Positions 1-8,364 of a stretch of DNA of 64,000 nucleotides are shown one piece after another. Numbering within the stretch: the first letter of the stretch is position 1; every line of letters starts with the position of its first letter. The notes below the pieces were generated by a model that worked only from the letters and a program-made list of their open reading frames with translations, was not told the origin of the DNA and did no database searches. This DNA is from Pseudoxanthomonas sp. SL93. Its GTDB lineage: Bacteria; Pseudomonadota; Gammaproteobacteria; Xanthomonadales; Xanthomonadaceae. Position numbers and translations under genes: made by a program. The DNA lies in contig NZ_CP113065.1 of the NCBI RefSeq assembly GCF_026625825.1, positions 2,790,001 through 2,854,000 of the forward strand. The letters are read 5' to 3'.

Positions 1-321
1 GCACGCTCGCTGGCGGCCGGCGAGCGCCAGGTGGATTTCATCCCCGACACGATCTGCGACGGCCTGCGCGGCACGCTGGGCGAGCGGAATTTCCAGATCC
101 TGCGTGCGCATCGCGTCGACGTCTTCACGGTCAGCGACGCCGACACGCTCAGCGCCATGCGCTGGCTGTGGCAGTGCCTGAAGCTGCTGGTGGAACCCTC
201 CTCCGCCATCGCGCTGGCCGCGTTGCTGCAACAGCGCGCGCGTTTCGCGGGGCAGCATGTCGGCATCGTGCTGTCGGGTGGCAACGTGGACGTGGACGCA
301 CTGCCCTGGGGGAACGCATGA
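1..321 (+). CDS. PLP-dependent threonine/serine dehydratase-like enzyme, C-terminal part
   Basis: This is the last 106 codons of a gene that begins before the window. The frame is open from base 1 and ends in TGA at 319-321. The visible part resembles the C-terminal half of the fold-type II PLP enzymes that include threonine ammonia-lyase, serine dehydratase and serine racemase. It has a 'TICDGLRGTLGE' segment, then 'LVEPSSAIALAAL', and near the end the glycine-rich 'VLSGGNVDVDALPW' that closes most members. The PLP lysine and phosphate-binding loop would lie upstream and cannot be checked. No regulatory ACT domain follows, so a short catabolic or racemase-like form fits better than the long biosynthetic IlvA. 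The stop overlaps the start of the next gene (ATGA, 318-321), which suggests co-translation. Confidence 0.8.
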   Translation, partial: ARSLAAGERQVDFIPDTICDGLRGTLGERNFQILRAHRVDVFTVSDADTLSAMRWLWQCLKLLVEPSSAIALAALLQQRARFAGQHVGIVLSGGNVDVDALPWGNA

Positions 322-926
322 ACGCGCGCCGCAACAGGAAGAAGCGCGGCGTGCTGGGCTGGACCTGGCGCCTGCTGGTGCTGCTGGTGATCTGGCTGGT
401 GGGCGTGGCGGGCTACATCGCATGGACCGGCCAGCGCGACGACGCGCGGCCTTCCGACGCCATCATCGTGCTGGGCGCGGCCGCCTACGATGCGAAGCCC
501 TCGCCCGTGTTCGAAGAACGCATCCGCCACGGCATCGATCTCTACAAGCGGGGGCTGGCACCGAAGATCATCTTCACCGGTGGCTATGGCGGGGTGGGTG
601 CGCGGTTCTCCGAATCGCAGGTGGCGCGGCGTTATGCCCTGCGCAATGGCGTGCCCGACAAGGCGATCCTGATCGAATCGGTATCGCGCAACACGCATGA
701 CAACCTGCGGCAGGCGTCGCGGCTGATGCAGCAGCACGACCTGCACCGCGTGGTCATCGTCAGCGATCCGCTGCACATGGCGCGTGCGTTGCGCATCAGC
801 CGCGAGCTGGGCATCCAGGCGGTAGGCTCTCCCACGCCCACCAGCCGCTTCCGCACGTTCGCCACGCGCTGGCGGTTCCTCGCGGCCGAGGTCTACTTCT
901 TCCACCGCGACCGCCTGCCCCGCTGA
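318..926 (+). CDS. YdcF/SanA-like DUF218 membrane-anchored protein
   Basis: This 202-residue protein has one N-terminal transmembrane segment (about residues 17-37, after a very basic stretch) followed by a DUF218 domain. The domain shows 'DAIIVLGAA' near residue 47, 'GLAPKIIFTGG' near 80, 'ARRYALRNGVP' and 'SRNTHDNLRQ', all typical of the family. ElyC, SanA and YdcF belong to this family and are linked to envelope and peptidoglycan-precursor homeostasis, but the biochemical function is mostly unknown. The start at 318 was chosen because it overlaps the upstream stop by 4 bases and places the hydrophobic segment at the N-terminus. The frame is open further upstream but would overlap the dehydratase gene. 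Confidence 0.85.
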   Translation: MNARRNRKKRGVLGWTWRLLVLLVIWLVGVAGYIAWTGQRDDARPSDAIIVLGAAAYDAKPSPVFEERIRHGIDLYKRGLAPKIIFTGGYGGVGARFSESQVARRYALRNGVPDKAILIESVSRNTHDNLRQASRLMQQHDLHRVVIVSDPLHMARALRISRELGIQAVGSPTPTSRFRTFATRWRFLAAEVYFFHRDRLPR

Positions 927-970
927 GTGCGGGCGTATCATGGCCGTGGACGGCACCCAGGGGATCGACC

Positions 971-1399
971 ATGAAGATTGACGGCTCACGCAGGCAGGAC
1001 CGCGCCACCGAGCTGATCCTCACCTACTACGCCGCCTTCAACCGGGGCGACTGGCACGGCATGCTGGCCCTGCTGGCCGACGAGGTCGTGCACGACCTCA
1101 ACCAGGGCGCGCGCGAAACCGGGCGCGATGCCTTCGCTGCGTTCCTCGCGCGCATGAACGCCAGTTACCGCGAGCAGCTGCGCGACATCGTGGTACTGGC
1201 ATCGCCGGACGGCGCACGCGCCGCGGCGGAGTACGTCGTGCACGGCGAATACCATTCCACCGACGAAGGCCTGCCTGCCGCGAGCGGACAGAAATATGTG
1301 CTGCCCGGCGGTGCCTTCTTCGACCTCCGCGACGACCGCATCGCGCGCGTGACCAACTACTACAACCTGCAGGACTGGATACGCCAGGTCGGCGGCTGA
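971..1399 (+). CDS. SnoaL-like / ketosteroid-isomerase-fold protein
   Basis: A 142-residue single-domain protein. It begins with the pattern usual for the SnoaL/NTF2-like fold: a helix followed by 'YYAAFNRGDWHGMLALLADEVVHDLNQG', and it has the conserved aromatic end 'VTNYYNLQDWIRQV'. These proteins form small alpha+beta cones that bind hydrophobic ligands; some are isomerases, others epoxide hydrolases or simple binding proteins. No signal peptide is visible, so it is probably cytosolic. The ATG at 971 follows an AGGGGA ribosome site at a good distance. The substrate cannot be inferred from the sequence, and the neighbours (YdcF-like, then the convergent biotin operon) give no clue. Confidence 0.75.
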   Translation: MKIDGSRRQDRATELILTYYAAFNRGDWHGMLALLADEVVHDLNQGARETGRDAFAAFLARMNASYREQLRDIVVLASPDGARAAAEYVVHGEYHSTDEGLPAASGQKYVLPGGAFFDLRDDRIARVTNYYNLQDWIRQVGG

Positions 1400-1422
1400 T
1401 CAGCGCCGGTAATGCGCGCTGA
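1400..1422. terminator. Possible bidirectional hairpin between convergent genes
   Basis: TCAGCGC (1400-1406) and GCGCTGA (1416-1422) form a 7-bp stem just after the stop of the SnoaL-like gene and about 65 bp downstream of the convergent bioC stop. There is no clear T tract on either side, so termination is only inferred from position. Confidence 0.35.
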
Positions 1423-1487
1423 CCTCATCCGGCTGCATGCGGTCCGGAAGCGTCACCCATGCGCCACGGGTCGCTTCACTCCCACGG

Positions 1488-2387
1488 TCATTCCTTGCGA
1501 CGGATCGGGATGGCCGACAGCGGCACGGCCGCGATGTCCTCGCCCTGCCCGCGGATGGGTGCCCCGGGTGGCGGCGCCCAGGCGTGGGCATAGATGACCT
1601 CCCAGGTGCTGGGCAGCTTGCCGTCGGGACGACGCATGGGTTCGTAGGCGGCCGCCGCCGCGGCGAACCGCGAGCGGCCTGTCAGCGTGTGCCGCCTTCC
1701 CTGCAACGCATTGGTCGCGCCCATCGCGCGCAGTTCGCGCATCAGCGCCGGCAGGTCATCGTAGGTGAGCGTGAAGCGGTCGCGGTCCAGCACCGGATCG
1801 CGGAAGCCGGCCATCATCAGCGCATCGCCGAACTGCGCGATGGGCGGGAAAGGGCTGACATGCGGTGCCGCATCGGCGTGCGAGAAGGCCTCGCGCAATT
1901 CCTGCAAGGTCTCCGGACCGAACGTCGAACACAGCAGCAGCCCGCCCGGCTTCAACACGCGACGGAAGCCCGCGAACGCCGCAGGCAGGTCGTCCACCCA
2001 CTGCAGGCTCAGGTTGCAGAACAGCACATCAGCGCTGGCCTCGGCCAGCGGCAGCGCGCGCAGGTCGGCGCAGACGCGGGAAAACGGACGCCACCAGCCC
2101 GCCTGCTTCTTCGCCTCGCGCAGCATCGGCAATGCCAGGTCCAGCGCCACCACCTGCGCCTTCGGCCAGCGCTTGTGCATGGCGGCGGCGGCATGCGCGG
2201 GGCCGCAGCCCACGTCCAGCACCAGCTTGGGATCATTGCGCGCGGTTTCACCCTGGCGCAGCGCCAGGTAGTCCAGCGATTCCATCAACCGCTTTTCCAC
2301 TTCGTGCTGCAGCGCTGCGGCAGCGTCGTAGCCGGCGGCGGAGCGCGAGAATGCGCGGCGGATGTGGCGTTGATCGAACAGGGTCAT
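1488..2387 (-). CDS. bioC: Malonyl-ACP O-methyltransferase BioC
   Basis: BioC methylates the free carboxyl of malonyl-ACP with S-adenosylmethionine, so that the fatty-acid machinery can build the pimelate chain of biotin. The protein has 299 residues. The SAM-binding motif I 'LDVGCGPAHAA' lies near residue 57, followed by 'VVALDLALPML', 'ADVLFCNLSLQWVDD' and the post-motif 'VLKPGGLLLCSTFGP'. The N-terminus 'FDQRHIRRAFSRSAAGYD' is characteristic of BioC. It is the last gene of a bioB-bioF-bioH-bioC operon on this strand. BioH, two genes upstream in metabolic order, would remove the methyl ester once the chain is complete. A 126-bp gap containing a REP-like sequence separates it from bioH, so a small internal promoter is possible. 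Confidence 0.93.
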   Translation of the reverse strand: MTLFDQRHIRRAFSRSAAGYDAAAALQHEVEKRLMESLDYLALRQGETARNDPKLVLDVGCGPAHAAAAMHKRWPKAQVVALDLALPMLREAKKQAGWWRPFSRVCADLRALPLAEASADVLFCNLSLQWVDDLPAAFAGFRRVLKPGGLLLCSTFGPETLQELREAFSHADAAPHVSPFPPIAQFGDALMMAGFRDPVLDRDRFTLTYDDLPALMRELRAMGATNALQGRRHTLTGRSRFAAAAAAYEPMRRPDGKLPSTWEVIYAHAWAPPPGAPIRGQGEDIAAVPLSAIPIRRKE

Positions 2388-2399
2388 GGCGGTGTGCGT

Positions 2400-2423
2400 T
2401 GTAGGAGCGACGTCAGTCGCGAC
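2400..2423. repeat. REP-like element between bioH and bioC
   Basis: TGTAGGAGCGACGTCAGTCGCGAC contains the inverted core GCGAC-GTCA-GTCGC. Very similar sequences occur at 60384-60406 and, inverted, at 60535-60557. It matches the short palindromic intergenic repeats that are abundant in Xanthomonadaceae and Pseudomonas. Confidence 0.7.
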
Positions 2424-2513
2424 GGCGGAGGTTCAGTGCGTAGCAGCGCGTGGGGAAGGACGCGGAACGATGCAAGACGGATTGACACAGGGTGACGTAA
2501 AGCAGCATCGCAT

Positions 2514-3287
2514 CTAGCGTGAAGCCACACGCGGCAACTGCATGAACCGCTCCACTTCCGCCGCCACGATGTCGGCATGGCCCAGGAACGGTGCGTGGCC
2601 GCCGCCGGCGATCTCGATGAACCTGCCTTCCGGTGCGAGCGATGCGGCCTCGCGCATCGCAGCGGCGGGCACGAGCCGGTCGCGACGGCCGGCCAGCCAG
2701 AGGCTGGGAATCGACAACGACGGCAATGCCGCGCGCTGGTCCGATTCCTCCAGCAGGCGCAGCCCGTCCTGCAGCGCATGCGGCGCAGGTTCTCCGCGGG
2801 CGTACAGCGTGTCCTTCAACGTGCGCAGTTCGCTGCGCGCATGCTCGGACCCGATCGTGTCCAGCGCCAGGAAGCGCTCCAGCGTGCCGGCGTAGTCGTC
2901 GCGCAGGTCATCGCCGAACTGCAGGAACACCGCCGGATCCACCGCATGCGACCAGTCGTCCGCCCGCACGAAGCGTGGCGTCGCCGCCACCATCACCAGG
3001 CCGCGCACCTGCGGCGACATCCGCGCCGCCTGCAGCGCGAACAACCCGCCCAGCGACCATGCCAGCCAGGGCGCTGGCGGCGTGCGCGACAGGATGTCAG
3101 CGGCGGTGGCATCCAATGTCAGCGGCGTCGAGGCATCGCGGCTGTAGCCATGGCCCGGCAGGTCGACGAGGTGCAGCGTATAGCGGTCGGAGAGACGCGC
3201 CACCAGCGGAGCGAACACGCCACCGTGCAGCGCCCAGCCATGCAGCAGCACCAGCGGCGGACCACTGCCCGTGGATTCGATATGCAT
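2514..3287 (-). CDS. bioH: Pimeloyl-ACP methyl ester esterase BioH
   Basis: An alpha/beta hydrolase of 257 residues that cleaves the methyl ester of pimeloyl-ACP and so ends the BioC-started cycle. The catalytic triad is visible: nucleophile Ser78 in 'AWSLGG', Asp203 in 'LAGRRDRLVP', and His231 in 'GGGHAPFLGH'. The oxyanion-hole motif 'LLHGWALHG' is at 14-22, as in E. coli BioH. The ATG at 3287 was chosen because the protein then begins 'MHIESTGSGPPLVLLHGW', the usual BioH start; a longer frame upstream adds 33 non-homologous residues. It lies 64 bp after bioF in the same transcription unit. Confidence 0.93.
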   Translation of the reverse strand: MHIESTGSGPPLVLLHGWALHGGVFAPLVARLSDRYTLHLVDLPGHGYSRDASTPLTLDATAADILSRTPPAPWLAWSLGGLFALQAARMSPQVRGLVMVAATPRFVRADDWSHAVDPAVFLQFGDDLRDDYAGTLERFLALDTIGSEHARSELRTLKDTLYARGEPAPHALQDGLRLLEESDQRAALPSLSIPSLWLAGRRDRLVPAAAMREAASLAPEGRFIEIAGGGHAPFLGHADIVAAEVERFMQLPRVASR

Positions 3288-3351
3288 GCGCGTATTGTCG
3301 CCGATCGCACGCGGACCGGTGCATCGGGCGACGCGGAAAGCGCTGTTCCGG

Positions 3352-4551
3352 CTAGGCCACCGCGCCGTGGATGCGCTGCACGGCATCCCACGACCGCGCC
3401 AGCGTGCTGACCAGTCCGTCCACGTCCTGGGGCGAATGCAGCGCGGACAGGGTCACTCGCAGGCGCGCCTTTCCGTCCGGCACCGTCGGCGGGCGGATCG
3501 CGGGCACCAGGTAACCCGCGCTGTCCAGCGCGGCCGACAGCGCCAGGGCCGTGTTGTCGCCGCCACACAGCACCGGCTGGATCGGGGATTCGGAGGCCAT
3601 CAGATGCAGGCCGGCACGCTGGGCTCCCAGTCGGAAGCGGTCGATGAGCATCTGCAGTTTCTCGCGACGCCAGTGGTCGCGGCGCGCATGCTTCACCGCC
3701 ACGCGCGTGGCGCTCGCCAGCGCCGGCGGCATCGCGGTGGTGTAGATGTAGGGGCGTGCGGTTTCGGCCAGGTGCTGGATCAGGGTCTCTTCGCCCACCA
3801 CCACCGCACCATAACCACCCAGCGCCTTGCCCAGGGTCACCAGTTGCAACGGCACGTCCGCCACGCCCATGCGCGCCTCGGCCACGCTGCCGCGACCTTC
3901 CGGGCCGCGCACGCCGATGCCATGTGCGTCGTCCACGTAGAACAGCGCCTGCTGCATGCGCGCGACCAGGCTCAGGGCGCGCAACGGTGCGGTGTCGCCA
4001 TCCATGCTGAAGACGCCATCGGTGACCAGCATGGCCGCGCCATCGGTGGACTGCTTCAACTGGCGCAGCGCGCCTTCCGGATCCAGGTGCGGATAGCGGC
4101 GAAGCTTGGCGCCGGCCAGCCGCGTGGCATCCAGCAGGCTGGCGTGGTTCAGCCGGTCCTGCACGCAGACGTCGCCATCCTCCAGCAGGGCCTGTTGCAC
4201 GGCCAGGTTGGCCAGGAAGCCGCTGCCGAACAGCAGCGCGCGCGGATAGCCGAGCCATTCGGCGATGTCGCGCTCCAGCGCGTCGTGCGCGGCGTGATGA
4301 CCGGTGACCAGGTGCGAGGCACCGGCACCGGTGCCTTCGCGCGCCGCGGCGTCCTGCAGTGCGCTGACCACCTCGAACTGCTGGGCGAGGCCGAGATAGT
4401 CATTGCTGCTGAATTCCGTCAGCCAGCGGCCGTTGACCTCCACCTTGACCCCGTCGCGGCGGGCAACCGTGCGGCGTACACGCTGACGCCCCAGCGCGAT
4501 GCGCTGCTGGCGCTGGGCGAGGATGCGGTCGTGCAGGTCGGGGCGGGTCAT
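3352..4551 (-). CDS. bioF: 8-amino-7-oxononanoate synthase BioF
   Basis: A PLP-dependent alpha-oxoamine synthase of 399 residues that condenses pimeloyl-ACP/CoA with L-alanine to give 8-amino-7-oxononanoate. Lys242 in '[14 protein letters not shown]' is the expected Schiff-base residue. '[11 protein letters not shown]' (about 206-216) carries the conserved Asp and His that contact the pyridine ring, and '[11 protein letters not shown]' (132-142) is another family hallmark. The start at 4551 gives the standard N-terminus '[16 protein letters not shown]'. The frame is open upstream, but that part is arginine-rich and would overlap bioB. There are 142 bp between bioB and bioF, longer than the other gaps in the operon. 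Confidence 0.94.
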   Translation of the reverse strand: MTRPDLHDRILAQRQQRIALGRQRVRRTVARRDGVKVEVNGRWLTEFSSNDYLGLAQQFEVVSALQDAAAREGTGAGASHLVTGHHAAHDALERDIAEWLGYPRALLFGSGFLANLAVQQALLEDGDVCVQDRLNHASLLDATRLAGAKLRRYPHLDPEGALRQLKQSTDGAAMLVTDGVFSMDGDTAPLRALSLVARMQQALFYVDDAHGIGVRGPEGRGSVAEARMGVADVPLQLVTLGKALGGYGAVVVGEETLIQHLAETARPYIYTTAMPPALASATRVAVKHARRDHWRREKLQMLIDRFRLGAQRAGLHLMASESPIQPVLCGGDNTALALSAALDSAGYLVPAIRPPTVPDGKARLRVTLSALHSPQDVDGLVSTLARSWDAVQRIHGAVA

Positions 4552-4693
4552 GTCGGCGAGGCCTGGCTGGAAAGGAGAGGTCGGAGCACCGCGGGCACGA
4601 GGACCGGGCGGCAACGGCGACGACAAGACGCCGGCCCGCGTTATCCGCGCCAGCGTCCCGTGTTTCCGTCCAACCCCCTGACTTCGACCCCGA

Positions 4694-5770
4694 CTACGCC
4701 GCCTGCCCGCAGAACGGCGCGGGTGCGGTGATGTCGGCATGCACCGTACCGCTGCCCGGGGCGTCGGTTCTGTGATGGCCGTGGCTCTTTTCGACCTGTA
4801 CGGCCATCGGGCGCAGGCCCAAGCGGGCGAACAGGGCCTGGTCGCGCTCGGTATCCGGGTTGCCGGTGGTCAGCAGCTTCTCGCCATGGAAGATGGAGTT
4901 GGCCCCGGCCAGGAAGCACAGCGCCTGCAGCTCGTCGCTCATGCCTTCGCGTCCCGCGGACAACCGCACCATCGATCGCGGCATGGTGATGCGCGCGACC
5001 GCGATGGTGCGGACGAATTCGAACGGATCCAGTTCGGCCGTGCCGTGCAGCGGCGTGCCCGCCACCTGCACCAGGCGGTTGATCGGCACCGAGTCCGGGT
5101 GCGCCGGCAGGTTGGCCAGCGCCTGCAGCAACCCGGCACGCTGTCCGCGCGACTCGCCCATGCCGACGATGCCGCCGCAGCAGGTCTTCATGCCGGCATC
5201 GCGCACATGGCCAAGCGTGTCCAGCCGATCCTGGTATTCGCGGGTGTGGATGATGTCGCCGTAGAACTCCGGCGCGGTATCCAGGTTGTGGTTGTAGTAG
5301 TCCAGGCCGGCGTCCTTCAGCGCCTGGGCGTGTTCCGACGACAGCATGCCCAGCGTGGCGCAGGTCTCCAGCCCCAGCGCCTTCACTTCGCGGATCATCT
5401 CGGCGACCTTGGGGATGTCGCGATCCTTCGGCGAACGCCACGCCGCGCCCATGCAGAAGCGCGATGCGCCGGCCGCCTTGGCCTGCTGTGCCTTGGCCAG
5501 CACGTCTCCGGTGCTCATCAGCTTCTGCGCCTGTACGCCGGTGTCGTAGCGCTGCGCCTGCGGGCAGTAGGCACAGTCTTCCGGGCAACCGCCGGTCTTC
5601 ACCGACAGCAGCGTCGAGACCTGCACCTCGGCCGGATCGAAATGCTGGCGATGCACCGCGGCGGCGCGGTGCAGGAGCTCCGGGAACGGCAGGTCGAACA
5701 GGGCCAGCAGCTCGTCGCGCTGCCAGTCATGGCGCAGCGGCGAGGTGTCATTGGAAAAGTGAGCGGACAT
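4694..5770 (-). CDS. bioB: Biotin synthase BioB
   Basis: A radical-SAM enzyme that inserts sulfur into dethiobiotin. The 358-residue product has the cluster motif Cys62-x3-Cys66-x2-Cys69 in '[13 protein letters not shown]'. Further residues associated with the second, sacrificial iron-sulfur cluster are seen in '[14 protein letters not shown]', 'ETCATLGML' and '[12 protein letters not shown]'. The ATG at 5770 follows a GCGAGG ribosome site at good spacing; the frame is open to 5833 but that would run through the operator. It is the first gene of the operon. A TTGACA sequence that can serve as its -35 element lies within the BirA-like dyad at 5821-5854, so repression by biotinyl-AMP-bound BirA is the expected control. 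Confidence 0.95.
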   Translation of the reverse strand: MSAHFSNDTSPLRHDWQRDELLALFDLPFPELLHRAAAVHRQHFDPAEVQVSTLLSVKTGGCPEDCAYCPQAQRYDTGVQAQKLMSTGDVLAKAQQAKAAGASRFCMGAAWRSPKDRDIPKVAEMIREVKALGLETCATLGMLSSEHAQALKDAGLDYYNHNLDTAPEFYGDIIHTREYQDRLDTLGHVRDAGMKTCCGGIVGMGESRGQRAGLLQALANLPAHPDSVPINRLVQVAGTPLHGTAELDPFEFVRTIAVARITMPRSMVRLSAGREGMSDELQALCFLAGANSIFHGEKLLTTGNPDTERDQALFARLGLRPMAVQVEKSHGHHRTDAPGSGTVHADITAPAPFCGQAA

Positions 5771-5820
5771 GGTGGCCTCGCCGGAATAGAGTCGCGGAAG
5801 TCTGGAAACCACGGGCACGA

Positions 5821-5854
5821 CTGTCAACCACATGGACGTTCCTCAAGTTGACAA
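5821..5854. promoter_or_regulatory. Probable BirA operator in the bioB-comF intergenic region
   Basis: CTGTCAACC, 16 bases, AGTTGACAA form an imperfect dyad with the same 9-16-9 layout as the E. coli bio operator (TTGTAAACC-N16-GGTTTACAA). Seven of nine positions of each arm are mutually complementary. Read on the minus strand, the left arm contains TTGACA, which could be the -35 element of bioB, whose start is 51 bases further on. The right half overlaps the first codons of comF. The assignment rests on spacing, symmetry and position. Confidence 0.65.
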
Positions 5855-6536
5855 GATCTGGCGGGGGCTGGGACGCCTGCTGCTGGCTCCACGCTGCCTC
5901 ATTTGTCGCGAACGTGGCAGCAATGGCAGCGATCTGTGCTCAAGCTGCCGGCAACGCCTGCCCTGGAACACCTCAGCCTGCTTCCGTTGCGGGCTACCCC
6001 TGCCCCACCCTGCCGAGTGTGGCGAGTGCCTCGTGCGCCCGCCGCCCGTGGCCAGCACGACCGCCGTGTTCGTGTATGGATTTCCACTGGATCGCCTGGT
6101 GCCGCGCTTCAAGTTCCACCATGACCTGGCTGCGGGCCGGCTGATGGCGGAACTGATGGCCGGCCCGCTGGCGTCGGCGCCCCGTCCGGACGCGGTGGTG
6201 CCGGTGCCGCTGCATGCGCACCGCCTGCGCCGGCGCGGCTACGACCAGGCGCTCGAACTCGCGCGCCCGCTGGCCCGCTCGCTCGGCCTGCCGCTGCGCG
6301 CGGACCTGCTGGAGCGGATCCGCGCCACCGCGCCGCAGTCGGAACTGGACGCGGATGCCCGTCACCGCAACCTGGCGCGGGCGTTCGCGGTAACCGCAAG
6401 CGCCCCGCTTCCGGCGCACGTCGCCCTGGTGGACGACGTGATGACCACGGGCGCCACCCTGCATGCCGCCGCGAAGGCACTGCGCAAGGCGGGGGTGGCG
6501 CGAGTGGACGCCTGGGTCTGCGCGCGCGTGCCCTGA
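5832..6536 (+). CDS. comF: ComF family phosphoribosyltransferase-like protein
   Basis: A 234-residue ComF/GntX-family protein. The N-terminal half holds paired cysteines (22/25, 36/39, 50/53, 63/66), as expected for zinc-ribbon modules. The C-terminal half is a type I phosphoribosyltransferase domain with the PRPP loop '[15 protein letters not shown]' at 196-210. ComF proteins are needed for DNA uptake or late transformation steps in several naturally competent bacteria; the enzymatic substrate is not settled. It is divergent from bioB, and its first codons lie within the presumed BirA site. This comF-bioB arrangement is common in gammaproteobacteria. The start is the only ATG that keeps the first Cys pair near the N-terminus. 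Confidence 0.88.
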   Translation: MDVPQVDKIWRGLGRLLLAPRCLICRERGSNGSDLCSSCRQRLPWNTSACFRCGLPLPHPAECGECLVRPPPVASTTAVFVYGFPLDRLVPRFKFHHDLAAGRLMAELMAGPLASAPRPDAVVPVPLHAHRLRRRGYDQALELARPLARSLGLPLRADLLERIRATAPQSELDADARHRNLARAFAVTASAPLPAHVALVDDVMTTGATLHAAAKALRKAGVARVDAWVCARVP

Positions 6537-6551
6537 GCGGAACCCCGCCGC

Positions 6552-7055
6552 TTACTTGCGCGGCTTGGGCAGCGGGATGGACAGCCTGGGCGCCTTGCCG
6601 GATCCGATCACCGCCACCGCACGGAGTTCGACCACCGCACCGGGCGCCAGCAAGGCCGTCGTGCCCACGGCCGTCCACGCGGGGTAGTGCGCGGGAAAGA
6701 ATTCGTGGTGGATGGGGGCGAAGCGGGCGAATTCGGCCTGGAAACTGGTCGGGTCGGTCGGCCCCACATGGAAACTGGTCAGTTCCACCACATCCGCATA
6801 GGAGGCACCCGCCTGCTCCAGTTCCTTGCCCAGCGCCACGAACATGCGGCGCACTTTCTCTTCGTAGGTACCGGGGCCGGCAGCGGGTATTCCCGAGACG
6901 GTGACGGTGTCGCCGACCTTAACCACCGGGGAGTAGTGCCATTGGTGGTACGCGGCCTCATGGCCGGGCGCGGCCAGGTGCTCGCGGGTCGGCGAAGGGG
7001 TCTGGGCTGCCGCGGGGGCGGCGATCAACAGCAACAGGAAAACCAGGCGTGGCAT
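6552..7055 (-). CDS. Secreted RidA/YjgF-like (Rid family) protein
   Basis: A 167-residue protein with a clear signal peptide at the N-terminus ('MPRLVFLLLLIAAPAAAQ', cleavage after AAAQ or so) and then a Rid/YjgF domain. Recognisable segments are 'VVKVGDTVTVSG', 'MFVALGKELEQAG', 'DVVELTSFHVG' and 'YPAWTAVGTTALLAPGAVVELRAVAVIG'. Canonical RidA deaminates 2-aminoacrylate-type imines in the cytoplasm and uses an arginine near the C-terminus of the domain ('VELRAVA' here). An exported version is a variant whose substrate is unknown. The start at 7055 was chosen because it begins the signal peptide; the frame continues upstream for 51 unlikely residues. Confidence 0.85.
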   Translation of the reverse strand: MPRLVFLLLLIAAPAAAQTPSPTREHLAAPGHEAAYHQWHYSPVVKVGDTVTVSGIPAAGPGTYEEKVRRMFVALGKELEQAGASYADVVELTSFHVGPTDPTSFQAEFARFAPIHHEFFPAHYPAWTAVGTTALLAPGAVVELRAVAVIGSGKAPRLSIPLPKPRK

Positions 7056-7131
7056 GTGGGCGGGCTCCAGGGTAGACCCCGCCATGGTCGCGGCAATGCG
7101 ATGCCGCGCCATGCGCCATCCGTCATGCGCC

Positions 7132-8031
7132 TCAACGGCCCAGCGCGAGATCCGCCACGATCGCCGCGAATACCACCGCGCCCACCCAGTTGTTGTGCAG
7201 GAACGCACGAAAGCACGCCTGGCGTTCGCGGTGGCGCGCCATGACGAATTCCCAGGCGATCAGCGCGGCGGCGACGCCCAGGCCAGCCAGGTAGTAGAGC
7301 CCCAGGCCGGCGTGCCGACCGACCAGGTACAACGCGACCAGCACCAGGACGTACAGCACGCCCTGGATGACCAGGTCCAGGTCGCCGAAGAGGATGGCGG
7401 TGGACTTCGAGCCTGCACGGATGTCGTCCTCACGGTCGACCATCGCATACCAGGTGTCGTAGGCCGTGGCCCAGAGGATGTTGGCGCCGTACAGCACCCA
7501 CGCCACGGTGGGCACTTCGCCCTGTATCGCCGCGAACGCCATCGGGATGCCCCAGCCAAAGGCCAGGCCCAGATACACCTGCGGCAGGTACGTATACCGC
7601 TTGAGATAGGGATAGCTGGCCGCCAGGAAGAGACCGACCACGCTCAATCCCACCGTCAGCCGGTTCAGCGTCAGCACCAGGCAGAAGGCGACGATCATCA
7701 GCACCGCGAACACCAGCAACGCTTCGCGTCCGCCCACCGCGCCCGTCGCCAGCGGGCGGTCCCGGGTACGCTCGACCTGCGGATCCAGCCAGCGGTCGGC
7801 GTAGTCGTTGATCACGCACCCTGCCGACCGCGTAAGCCACACGCCTGCCGTAAAGACGAACAGCTTCCATCCGGGCGGCCTGCCGTCGGCCGCCAGCCAC
7901 AAGGCCCACCACGTGGGCCACAACAACAGCAGCACGCCGATGGGGCGATCCCCGCGCACCAGTTTCCAGTACTGCCGCAGGCGCTCGCGCCAGGGCGGTA
8001 ACGGGGAGGATTCAAAGCGTTCCTGACTCAT
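7132..8031 (-). CDS. ubiA: 4-hydroxybenzoate octaprenyltransferase UbiA
   Basis: An integral membrane prenyltransferase of 299 residues that attaches the polyprenyl tail to 4-hydroxybenzoate in ubiquinone synthesis. The first aspartate motif 'NDYADRWLD' is at 75-83 and the second, '[13 protein letters not shown]', lies in the middle of the protein. Both bind Mg2+-prenyl diphosphate. The rest is about nine hydrophobic segments, as usual. The ATG at 8031 gives a normal hydrophilic start ('MSQERFES'); a 14-residue upstream extension is open but unlikely. No ubiC is next to it. The gene is divergent from the tRNA-Arg gene. Confidence 0.93.
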   Translation of the reverse strand: MSQERFESSPLPPWRERLRQYWKLVRGDRPIGVLLLLWPTWWALWLAADGRPPGWKLFVFTAGVWLTRSAGCVINDYADRWLDPQVERTRDRPLATGAVGGREALLVFAVLMIVAFCLVLTLNRLTVGLSVVGLFLAASYPYLKRYTYLPQVYLGLAFGWGIPMAFAAIQGEVPTVAWVLYGANILWATAYDTWYAMVDREDDIRAGSKSTAILFGDLDLVIQGVLYVLVLVALYLVGRHAGLGLYYLAGLGVAAALIAWEFVMARHRERQACFRAFLHNNWVGAVVFAAIVADLALGR

Positions 8032-8131
8032 GTGGAAAGGGTAGCAGGCCCATCCGGCAACGCCTGCGATCATCCTCGCATTGCAGGGAATGGGCTTGGC
8101 CCTGCATTTGCGGCTAGAATGCCCGCTCTGC

Positions 8132-8208
8132 GCGCCCGTAGCTCAGCCGGATAGAGTAGTGGCTTCCGAAGCCATTGGTCGGGGGTTCGAATCCCTCCGG
8201 GCGCGCCA
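8132..8208 (+). tRNA. tRNA-Arg (anticodon CCG)
   Basis: The 77-base sequence folds as a complete tRNA. The 7-bp acceptor stem is GCGCCCG (8132-8138) with CGGGCGC (8198-8204), followed by discriminator G and an encoded CCA. The D arm contains AGCTCAGCCGGATAGAGTA. The anticodon stem GTGGC/GCCAT encloses the loop TTCCGAA, giving anticodon CCG. The T arm reads GGGGGTTCGAATCCCTC with the invariant TTCGA. A TAGAAT -10-like box sits at 8115-8120, just upstream. No integrase or direct repeat of the 3' end is seen nearby, so the tRNA does not look like a used attachment site. Confidence 0.97.
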
Positions 8209-8364
8209 CTCCCTGTGACGAATAACGCCGGCACGGTGGGGCGGGATGGCTGTCCGCCCGCCGACGTTCCCGCGACGCCACCGTCCTTCAGGAAAGGGCA
8301 TCGCCTCGTTCCCGCACCCGCGTCGATTTCCCGTCAATGCCGCGCTCGCGGATCGGTCGTGCCG

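Noticed and set aside
8209..8364. Attachment site at the tRNA-Arg 3' end
   Set aside because: No repeat of the tRNA 3' end and no integrase or mobile genes in the following sequence; the xylan operon matches the surroundings in composition.
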